From Datisca glomerata (taxonomy: Eukaryota > Streptophyta > Magnoliopsida > Cucurbitales > Datiscaceae): a stretch of DNA of 64,000 nucleotides. Below, piece by piece: positions 55,691 to 64,000 of this stretch; within the stretch, counting starts at the first letter, position 1; each line of letters begins with the position of its first letter. Both the position numbers and the translations under genes were made by a program. Under the pieces are notes generated by a model that saw only the letters and a list, made by a program, of their open reading frames with translations, was not told the DNA's origin and made no database searches. The stretch spans positions 2,595,891 to 2,659,890 of the forward strand of contig QANY01004770.1 in assembly GCA_003255025.1 (NCBI GenBank). Reading direction: 5' to 3'.

Positions 55691-56540
55691 AACATTTATT
55701 TCATCAGCCCACGTTGACTGTAATTTGGACCTAACTTCCTAGTTAAATTTCCTAATAAAAGAAAAATATTTTTTAACTTTCTAAGTACACTCGACATGAT
55801 TTAGTATTTGTTAGTCTAATCTTCCTAATCAAATTTTGAATAATTTAGTCTTGAATATTTTATTTCTGATGTCGTTGATGACTTTGACAATATAAACGCA
55901 TTGGATGTTAATGATCACGTTGAAGTTATAAACAACATAAGCATTTCAAGTTTTAATAAGCTTATGAAAAAATCTGATTGCAGCGCTGTGAAATGATCGA
56001 GGATTCGAGATGTGACAATTGGAGGATTTGAGATGTGACAATTAGAGGATTTGAGATGTGACAATTAGAGGATTTGCGTTGGGAAAATTAAACCCACCGG
56101 AGGATGAAAAGTGCATTTTACCCATACACAAATCCTTAACTATTCTAGTTTGATTTAAAAAAATAAATCTACAACTTACCATTTTTTAGATATTCTTAAA
56201 GATAAAGATAGAATCAAGAATTTTATCCATAAAGATTTTCTTATTAACCTTACATTAAATACTATAAATAAAATAAAAAATGAATAATTTAACACTCAAT
56301 CTAGAAATATCATAATTATAATCATTAATTAAAAAATCAACTAATCAGTGATTAAGAATATGTTTATATCTGCTGTCATATTTCACTAAGCGATGAAATA
56401 AAATAGCTTGAGACATAATTTCTTAGATAATTGATTATAGGCCTTATAACTTTATATTTTGATGTAATCTTGAGATATACTCATTATATCTGTGTATTTT
56501 TTTAATTAATATATTTTTCTTTTAACCAAAAGAAATCCTT
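55691..56540. other. AT-rich non-coding region with a 24-bp repeat
   Basis: GAGATGTGACAATTxGAGGATTT is repeated three to four times at 56006-56075. The rest shows no gene. Confidence 0.6.
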
Positions 56541-56799
56541 AACCATTATCCAAGAATGATAGAGAAAAAAGGATTAATTTTGCAAGGAACCAATATATTT
56601 GACCAATGGTATCCAACACAAATTGGAGAAACAAATGACTACGGGGATAAAGACTAAAATTCCTGTAGAGAATTTCCATATTATCCAAGTTAGAAAAGCA
56701 GAGCTTAACAGAGTAAAAATTATTCACTGGATTGATCGATTAAAAGCTTAATAATTACAAGAGAAAGAAAAAATGATATATAAGATTGAAGAAAAATAA

Positions 56800-56990
56800 T
56801 TTACAACGATTAATTAGTGCTTCCGCTCACTAATTAATATTGAGAAAAAAGAAGAAAAGATGACAAAAGAGGAGGAAGAAGAATGCTTTGTTTTCAAAAT
56901 AAGTTTTCTCTCAAAATTGTTAAGAGTGAAAAACTAGTTCTGAGGAACAAATGAGAAACGACTGCTTATTTATATGCAAGGAGAGTTAGT
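56800..56990 (-). promoter_or_regulatory. Possible pregenomic RNA promoter and leader start of the caulimovirid
   Basis: Minus strand reads GCATATAAATAAGCAG (TATA at about 56975-56967), followed by CATTTGTTCCTCAGAAC and an A/G/T-rich leader, reminiscent of caulimovirid promoters located after the RNase H gene. Downstream, an 11-bp perfect inverted repeat ATTAATTAGTG/CACTAATTAAT (56809-56819, 56828-56838) could form a leader hairpin. No tRNA primer site was found. Inference only. Confidence 0.4.
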
Positions 56991-57489
56991 TTACCGGGAA
57001 TCTATCACTTACTTGCACTATTCTTTTCTACAAAAATAAACATATTTTACATTATAACTTTTGACTAAGAATAGTAAAAAGGATAAATAATTACCCAATT
57101 ATTTGATAACTAGTAAAATAATTATAAAAAAATAAAATATATAGATTCATCGATAATTATTATCTTGGTCTTCATGTCTTCATTCTTGGAAGTCATAATT
57201 GTTGTTTTGAATAATCATTGTAACTATTGTTGCATAATAGGAAAACATTGTTGTCAAAATTTGATAATTGTTATCTTAAACTTTTGTGTTTCAATTATTG
57301 ATTCATGTTGGAGAAGTCATTATTGCTTGTTTTGAAATTCATCATGACCGTTGCATTATGCTGGAGAGTTATCATGATATTTGAATTATTATTTCAATTT
57401 TGTTAATTTATTGATTATTCTATCAATGGCATTTTACCAAAGGTAAATTATTTTTATTTATTCATCATCACTGAATTTGATGTTATCAA

Positions 57490-58205
57490 ATGGGTCCTCA
57501 GAATCTTCAAATTTTTTTATTGGGCTAATATTAACGGATTTTTTGTTTCTAAGAGAATATGTCTGCAGAAACTGAGATTATTGTCCTTGTGACCTATGAC
57601 AAAGTGAAAATTTTGAAAATGGTCTTTTGCTATTTCAGCATGATCTTTCAAATGAGCGAATGAGGGCTCAATATGAAAAGTCTCTTGTTGGGGATTTTTC
57701 TGAATAAGAAGATGATTTTTTGCATTTTGTAATTAGTTGATTGAATGACTGGACATCAAAAGGTTGAGAAATTGAGAATGTGTCAAATTGATTGACCAGA
57801 GCTGATTGATAATTGGGTCTGATGCACTCAAGTATTGTTAATTGAGCTTGGTTATGAATAGAAGACTTCTCTTTAATTTAAGCCTTAAGGGCCAATTGTA
57901 GAGTCAATGACTCTTCTATAATCGAATCATTCGTTAACCTCACATGATTTTTGAAAGTGATACTGGTTGTTTTAGTTAAGGACTCTACAACATGCTTATG
58001 ACTTTTCTCGAAATCTGTTAGGCATGATAGAGAAAGTTCCTTCCAGTATAAAAAATTCTTTGATTGTTTTTTCTGAATTCAATTTTAAAATTTGCTTGTT
58101 CCAATAGATTTAAAGTTAAAAAATTTTTGTCATCATAATAGATTTCATTATCTTTGTGAAAACGTATTTTTTCACCTTTTTCATACCATTAAATTAAGGT
58201 TGCCC
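57490..58205. repeat. Direct duplication, copy 1 (period 909 bp)
   Basis: TAAGAGAATATGTCTG at 57550 recurs at 58459, and similarity continues in order from about 57490-58205 to about 58400-59105 (AAACTGAGATTATTGTCCTT, GAGCGAATGAGGGCTCAATA, TTGATTGACCAGAGCTGATT). The minus strand has coding-like patches in this strip, so it probably derives from the 3' part of the viral polyprotein or a following reading frame. Confidence 0.85.
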
Positions 58206-58226
58206 CTCAATTGCTGAGGGGTAACC
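58198..58226. other. 12-bp hairpin between the two duplicated strips
   Basis: GGTTGCCCCTCA (58198-58209), loop ATTGC, TGAGGGGTAACC (58215-58226). Eleven Watson-Crick pairs and one G/T. GC-rich within AT-rich DNA. It lies exactly where copy 1 loses similarity to copy 2. Confidence 0.85.
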
Positions 58227-58399
58227 TTTCTGGATGATTATGCTTTTTGGAATAGTCATTATTTTGATGCAGAAAAATTATGTGTCAAGCATCAATATAG
58301 TCAAAATAATTATATTATTTTTTATCTGAAAGAATTTTGAGACGTGAAGGATGGACTTTTCAATCCTATATGGTTATGATTTTGAGAATATAGAAGGAA

Positions 58400-59105
58400 T
58401 GATAGAGGATTCTTCCTTTGAAATTTTTTATTCAGCTAATATTAATGGATTTTGTTTCTAAGAGAATATGTCTGTAGAAACTGAGATTATTGTCCTTGTG
58501 ACAAAGTGGAAATTTTGAAGAAAATAAGTTTTTGCTATTTCAGCAGGTTCAAATGAGCGAATGAGGGCTCAATATGAAAAAGTCTCTTGCTAGGAATTTT
58601 TCTAAAATAAGAAGATGATTTTTTGCATTTTGTAATTGGTTGATTGAATGACTCGGCATCAAAAGGTTGAGAAGTTGAGAATGACTCAAATTGATTGACC
58701 AGAGCTGATTGATAATTGGGTCTGATGCACCTAAGTATTATTAATTGTGCTTGATTATGAGTATAAAACTCTTCTTTAATTTAAGCCTTAAGGGCCAATT
58801 GTGGAGTCAAAGACTCTTCTATAATCGAACCATTCGTTAACCTCACATGATTTCTGAAAGTGATACTGATTCTTTTAGTTAAGAACTCTACAGCATGCTT
58901 ATGACTTCTTTCTAAATCTGTTAGGCATGATGAAGAAAGTTCCTTCCAGTATAAAAAATTCTTTGATTGTTTTTTCTGAATTCAATTTTAAAATTTGCTT
59001 GTTCCAATAGATTTAAAGTTAAAAAAATTCTGTCATCATAATACATTTCATTATCTCTGTGAAAACGTATTTTTTCACATTTCTCATACTATTAAATTAA
59101 GGTTG
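58400..59105. repeat. Direct duplication, copy 2
   Basis: Second copy of the strip at 57490-58205. Copy 2 adjoins the RNase H relic and copy 1 the promoter side. Differences are small indels and scattered substitutions, so the duplication is old but younger than the family's divergence. Confidence 0.85.
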
Positions 59106-59329
59106 CCTTGAAGTCATGCTTCAACCCAACTTCTTCTTAAATTTTATCCAATTCATCATCAATCCATGCATTTTTTAGATATTCAAATATACTATGACCA
59201 TAATTAATGAATGTGAATTTTGAGCAAAAAGTGAATGTTCTACCATTGAATTTTCTTATTTTAAATGAATTTTGATAGAGTATTCTGGGTTTTACCTTCG
59301 CATATTCTAGTAGGTCAGATTTTCAATTT

Positions 59330-59840
59330 CTGTCATGACAGGATCTTGAAATAATTTCTTGCAAAATTTACAAGTAAGGAAGTCAGGAATTGGATTAATA
59401 AATTAAATATTAAATTAAAATTGCTAAAAATTACTCTTATCTGGTAAAATATTGTTTGGAAGTAATGTATTTACATCTTTTTTTCAAAATATGTTTTGCA
59501 GATTTACAATCAATTCTTAAAAGAAATTCTTGAATTAATGAAGCAAATTGTATGATTTGAATAATGGAATAATAGATCTCATATTCTGGAAATCCAATCT
59601 TACATTGAAACAATTTGATTTTTCTTGCAGAAATAACTAAAATATTTTATTTTATTATCTTAGCAAACAATTGAAGGTGTTTCCAGTGCTGTATCAATCG
59701 AGAAATTGGTGAATTTTTAAGATCAAATGATATTACATTCCATTTATGAGGGCCAAATGCAATTTAGTTTTTATCAATTCCATTTATCTAGATTTGTCAA
59801 AATGCATTAGGAATTTCAGCGCACAAGTTTTTTTTTTTAC
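59330..59840 (-). pseudogene. Caulimovirid RT fragment and RNase H relic
   Basis: 59830-59570 contains a decayed FWQI, a WNVISFDLKNSP block (normally MPFGLKNAP) and the damaged YIDDILVFS equivalent (NILVISAR). The N-terminal third of RT and the part after the catalytic box are missing. 59560-59330 keeps the RNase H end: LLRIDCKSAKHIL and, in another frame, IPDFLT (the LPDFLTRE tail). Stops are present. Confidence 0.7.
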
Positions 59841-59889
59841 ATATTTTCTATTTAAAGATTTTAATTTATTTTTGAAGAGCGGGATTTTG

Positions 59890-60240
59890 TCAAAATAGTA
59901 TTTTTAAACATTTAAATTTTTTATTGTGAGAAAAAGAAAAAAATTTGAATTTTACAGGTTTGTCCGTGTGATAAGTAATTATCTCATCATGTTCTATTGT
60001 AAAAGGATAAGCAGAGAAATGAATGGTAAACCCAATGTAAATTTGTCTGTCATATTTTTTATTAAGATAAATGATGTTTAAAACACACATTGTGTTGACA
60101 AATATGAACTTTGAGAATTTCATAATTGATATGCATTCTAGTACAATTGGCAGAGGATAAAGATTCTTTTGTCTTTTTCTTGGCAGGAATGAATTCTTCA
60201 TGCATATAATTCAAATCAGTTCTTGAATCATTCAAAGCCA
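59890..60240 (-). pseudogene. Caulimovirid aspartic protease relic
   Basis: The frame 60201-59890 (103 codons), plus its upstream extension, shows an ALNDS..DLN block where active proteases have ALxDTGADxN, and a later AYPFTIEHDEI block matching the C-terminal side of the domain. The catalytic D-[ST]-G is damaged (D-S-R), so no activity is expected. Confidence 0.55.
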
Positions 60241-60899
60241 TTGAGGTGAAATCAAAATGTTAGATTATTATTCTAGCTATTATGTGCCATTTCTTAATTC
60301 TGATGTGATTAAGGATTTGAAGGAAGTTGTCATTATCTTGAATTTTGATAGCAAGTTCTTCATCACTAGAAATTGGGGGTTTACTAAGTACTCCTAATTC
60401 ACTAGATTCATGATTTTTTAATTAAATTCTCTATTTTTAGAATTATTTAATTCTTTTGTTATTTATGTGTTTGAATCTTTCAATTTTAATATTTTCTATT
60501 TCTTTTTTATGTTCCTGAAGAGTAACTTCTTTTTTCTTTCTTTTAATTTTGTTGATTTTTTAAATGTTTGTGAAAGGCTTGTAGTAATGTTATTAGATTT
60601 AGTATTTTCTTTCTTTTAAATTATCTTCCAAAGTCTTTCAAGGTATTCTTGTTTTAATTCAGGAATTTCTATTTTACTAATTAATTCTAATAAAGATTTT
60701 CTTGTTCTTCATTTTTATTTAAAACATTAACAATTTTTTTACAACAACTATCCTTACATCCCATAGAGATGTTTGGAGAATCACTATCAGCGTTTGAAAA
60801 GTTTAATTCTTTTGATTCCAAGTATTCAAATTCTTCTAAATCTTCATTATTACTTTCATAGTATTCTATTGATTTTATAATTCTAAATAATTCTTGTTT

Positions 60900-61711
60900 A
60901 TCTTCGTCAAAAATTTTAATTGATTAATTTTATTTTTTTACTTGACAAGTGTTGAAAAAATGACAATTCTGGTACACTTGAAGCACTTGATTTTACTTTT
61001 ATCAACATATATTTTTATTGAATTTTCTTTTTGGATAATTTTTATTTTTCGAAAAGTATTTGTCAAATTTTAAATTTTTCTGTTTATTGTATATTTTCTT
61101 ACAAGGTTTGTAAATTCTTCTAGGATATAAATGAGAATTTTTCTTATTCTTTTAGGAAGGAGTAATAGCAGATAATCCATATTACTCACACAAATTTCCT
61201 AATTCATATTTGGTAGTTTTCTTTTCCTTTTTCCTTTTTTATTAATTTTCATGTCTATACATATTCTTTGACATTTCTTTTGCATTGTAGTGATATTTGT
61301 ACCGTAGGTGAGACTATTGAAGTCTATATTTCCTAGGTTATCACTAAGAACTGTTCAAATTTTGTGGGCAAAGCTATTTATGAATTTTTCTTTCCAAAAG
61401 GGCTAATTACTATCATCCTTAGACATTACTCTGGACAAAAATATATTTTTATACCAGTCAAAATCACTTAGGGTAGGAAACCTATGATTAGTTAATTGGT
61501 CATGGATACGCAAAGTAACATATCTTGGCATTCCAATGAAATGTTCAATTCTTGTGTAGAAGAGTGTATTAATGGCATCAGACATTGTTTCTTGATTCTC
61601 TCCAAGGATTAGGGTTCTTTCAACATCAACCTTTATTGCTATAATGATGATATTTTTAGATTCTTCAGTGAGATGCTTTTTTGCTAGGAATGAAGTATTC
61701 TTGTGAGTCAT
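60900..61711 (-). pseudogene. Caulimovirid coat protein relic with zinc knuckle
   Basis: 61711-61403 is open (102 codons) and holds the conserved capsid core, ending with the LSDFDWYKNIFLSRVM block. Near 60995-60945 the knuckle is decayed: KCFKC is present and the second half is shifted. An acidic tail with a CKDSCCKK cysteine cluster follows to about 60700, then a short KIENPELKQEYLERL-like helix. The capsid packages DNA in infectious relatives; here frameshifts destroy it. Confidence 0.7.
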
Positions 61712-63059
61712 GTGACTAAAAGCTTTATTACCTCATTGCGAGATAAATTGTGTGTGGTGATTTAACTGTTGGCTACCATAGCCATTTGCTATAATTTGTT
61801 GAGTACTTCTTGTTCTGAAATATCATCAATATTTCATTCGTATAATTTTTCTGCAAAGACAGGAAATTGATTAGCTAAAGAAGATTCAGTAATTTGAATA
61901 CCTGGGGGAATATGCTTTTTACTCAATTTTCTTTCCAATTTATTAATTTCTAAATTTTTAAATGTTTATTCAGTATTATGAATGTTTGAAGATTCATCAA
62001 TTGTGGATGATTTGTAGGTAGAATCCGACCTATGACTTTTTGATTCAGAAGTAGTATCTTAGTTACTAATTTAACAGAAGAGGATGACTCAACAGATTTA
62101 TTCTTCAATTTTTGAAGCATTTTACACATCTTTTATTGAGGAGAAAAATATTTAAAGCAATTTTATCTAAAACATTTATTAAAGGAGTTTCATTCAAAGA
62201 TTCATTAGGTTTAGGTTCATGAAGATTATCAACCTTATTCTCAATTTTATCTAATTATTTTCTATTGTTATTAAACTTTGATTAGTGTAGTTGAGTTGTT
62301 CAAGAACTTTTTTATTGGGTTCTTTTTCCTTTGAAATCTTAAAAGGAGAAACAGTGATTAAAGAATTTTAATGATTAATTATAATTTTTTCAGGTGGGGA
62401 TGGCTAGCAGTCACCCAACTGGAGTCTTCCTTGACCATTTGGTCTTAGAAATAACTTTAATGTTCTTTTCATAAATAACCTCGATATAATCAAGGAAAAA
62501 CATATTAACTATAAATTCTTGCATGAATGTCTTTCATTTAGTAATGATGATTTTTTATCCATATTGTATGTCTCTATGAACCTATTGCGTCTATTGAAAT
62601 TGATTGGGTCATTCACGTGTTGGGTTAAACCCTCCCAATCAAGTTTGTATTCTTAGCTTAAGGTGCCTAAATTCAAAACTAAAAGTAAAGGAGTAATAGA
62701 AGCTGAGGCTCCTTAGAAATCAGATTCAGTTTCGTCATATTGTTCAGTCTTATTATCAAAGATTGACTGACTGACTTGGAAAATTTGTAGGTATACCTTT
62801 AAGTCTTAAATTTTTTTTTAATTCATGTTCCAATTGATGGATTTTCTAAGATCGTGACTATTATTGATAGTGGATTCAGAAAAGGAACTCCTAGGAGTGC
62901 TAGACTGGCTAAACTCTCTAATTTGAAGATTGAATTTTAATAGTATCATCCATGTACTTCTGGATATAATCAATATCTTTAATTGGACGTTGAATTGGAG
63001 TAGATTGGCTTTCATTGCTTACAAGTAAATTTGTAGACAAAGTAATATCAGACCATCTA
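61712..63059 (-). other. Region between movement and coat protein relics
   Basis: Minus strand has scattered Ser/Asn/Lys-rich short frames (for example 63015-62818) that probably come from the linker and acidic N-terminal part of the capsid polyprotein. No motif is firm. The plus strand shows nothing. Confidence 0.45.
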
Positions 63060-63660
63060 ATGGTTTATGAACTCTAATATTTGCATTACTTTGGTTAGAT
63101 TGAATCAACATGGTTTAATTTCTTGGACTCCTATTGGTGGCTAGAAAATTCATATTGATTTTGGTTACTTAATATATTCTAAAGATCAAAACTAGGGGTT
63201 GGGCTTATTCAAGGATTTGGTAACCACTAGATTTGATATTCAAAGTTAAAGATTTAAGAATATGGGGGTCTGTTAGACTAACAGACAGATCTGAAAAATA
63301 ATCGAAATGAATTGGACCATTACAAAGTGAAGATTCAATTAATCCTAAAATACTATCATTAAAATTTTAAATATTGCACCACGCAAGGCTAACATGACAG
63401 AGGTATTAAGACATCTCCTTGTGAGTGGTTTTACTCCAATCTGTACTAAATCAAAGTGAATGAAAATATATTCTTTTTCAATGTGATGTTTAATAGTATC
63501 AGAAGAAAGTAATTGACAAGTTTCATGCTCTTTCTCACGAACATATATATTTTCAATTGTTTTGACATGATGTTGAATCTTGAAGGAAGCAACAAACCAG
63601 TTGATTTATAGATTTCTTTAGTAGGGATTTTGGGTATATTCATTACCCTATGATCTACTT
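63060..63660 (-). pseudogene. Caulimovirid movement protein relic
   Basis: Two frames on the minus strand. 63643-63446 is open (65 codons) and covers the N-terminal side. After a frame change, 63420-63150 shows the 30K-type caulimovirid pattern: an ALRGAIFKNFND block, then LIESSLCNGPIHFDYF, then LKSLTLNIK. The family member moves virions through plasmodesmata. This copy is broken by frameshifts and an early stop and lacks a continuous frame. Confidence 0.7.
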
Positions 63661-63895
63661 GATCATTTGCTAAGTATTGAAATGTTCTTCATTAATTATG
63701 TATGATATTGTAGTTATTGTAGACTTATTGCTACAAGAAGAATTACTTCTAAATAATCCACTTATTGCTCAAAATAACTAAATTATTCTTATGATTGAAA
63801 ATTACATCACGTCAACCTCCTATAAAGTCGACTCTTCTCCTTTTCACATTTACAACTACCCTACCTTCAAGATTTACGTATTTAAAAGGTCTATA

Positions 63896-64000
63896 GTTGA
63901 TAAATCCATTCCGTTCTAGCCGGAATGGTCAAAAGATTCCGGTTCCAGGACAAGAAAGGAACGAAATGGGGGCTATAAATTTTCCAACCAAAATTTCAGT
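63896..64000. mobile_element. End of another hAT related to the one at 9.97 kb
   Basis: GATAAATCCATTCCGTTCTA then GCCGGAATGGTC near 63898 resembles the 9970 terminus (TAATCAATTCCGTTTCGGT then GGTC). The following bases resemble the hAT subterminal DNA at 13800-13990 (TTCCGG, AAATTTT, CAAAATTT). The element would continue outside the window. Confidence 0.45.

Larger units (their letters stand above)
56540..63895 (-). mobile_element. Endogenous caulimovirid (petuvirus-like pararetrovirus) relic
   Basis: A plant pararetrovirus genome on the minus strand, degraded by many stops, frameshifts and deletions. In order from high to low coordinates: movement protein (63.66-63.06 kb), coat protein (61.71-60.9 kb), aspartic protease (about 60.24-59.9 kb), RT fragment (59.83-59.57 kb), RNase H (59.56-59.33 kb), a duplicated coding-like strip (59.1-57.5 kb) and a TATA-bearing region at 56.97 kb. 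Total length about 7.3 kb fits one caulimovirid genome. Genus placement (petuvirus or relative) rests on remembered motif resemblance and is tentative. It cannot produce virus. Confidence 0.72.

Noticed and set aside
56539..56727. 62-codon minus-strand frame near the viral promoter
   Set aside because: No similarity recognised; short and in the expected non-coding leader.
1..64000. CRISPR arrays, bacterial operons, rRNA or tRNA genes
   Set aside because: Tandem arrays lack the spacer pattern of CRISPR, and gene structure (intron, retrotransposons, LRR kinase) is plant nuclear. No tRNA cloverleaf or rRNA core sequence was recognised.

Overview
This window is AT-rich nuclear DNA from a dicot-like plant. 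It is mostly layered, decayed transposable elements around one intact host gene. Nothing bacterial or organellar was seen, and no tRNA, rRNA or CRISPR could be supported. The species cannot be named from the sequence.

Left part (1-5.5 kb): a degenerate Ty1/copia element on the plus strand, running gag, protease, integrase, reverse transcriptase (RT), RNase H and 3' LTR. From about 5.5 to 32.19 kb, most of the DNA reads as a second, related copia element on the minus strand that has been split by insertions. Its 5' LTR edge is at 32187, gag at 26.7-25.9 kb, gag-pre-integrase near 25.3 kb, integrase at 8.77-6.64 kb, RT/RNase H at 6.44-5.72 kb and 3' LTR remnant at 5.7-5.5 kb. Inside it sit a MYM/DUF4371-type hAT relic (7.18-8.61 kb), a gypsy-like LTR element (8.77-25.29 kb), a hAT derivative with a perfect 8-bp target duplication (27.83-29.61 kb) and a PIF/Harbinger-like element (29.90-31.45 kb). 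The gypsy-like element contains a SIRE/Maximus-type copia (9.27-24.37 kb). That one holds an Ac-like hAT (9.97-14.0 kb), which itself holds a Helitron (10.46-11.43 kb), and also a CACTA element (15.80-21.10 kb). The nest is five levels deep.

Middle part (32.2-47.4 kb): an unidentified 0.8-1.0 kb direct repeat family in several copies, one of them split by a small hAT (35.56-36.59 kb); a Mutator-like transposase relic (38.3-39.83 kb) cut by a 5'-truncated copia (39.83-42.67 kb); then a CACTA-like end, a 173-bp tandem repeat and low-complexity DNA.

Host gene (47.5-50.7 kb): an intact two-exon LRR receptor kinase of 958 aa, recognisable as a CEPR1/XIP1-type receptor (LRR-XI). It is the only cellular gene I can support.

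Right part (51-64 kb): a GC-rich block, then a broken Ty3/gypsy element with 59-bp and 132-bp tandem repeats, a CACTA terminus at 55565, and a heavily mutated endogenous caulimovirid (petuvirus-like pararetrovirus) on the minus strand from about 63.9 to 56.9 kb. The order is movement protein, coat protein with zinc knuckle, aspartic protease, RT fragment, RNase H, a duplicated strip and a probable promoter. The last 100 bases look like the end of another hAT related to the one at 9.97 kb.

I found no previously undescribed multi-gene system. The points most worth checking are the five-level nest, the caulimovirid relic, the unclassified 1-kb repeat family, and a duplicated splice acceptor in the receptor kinase intron.
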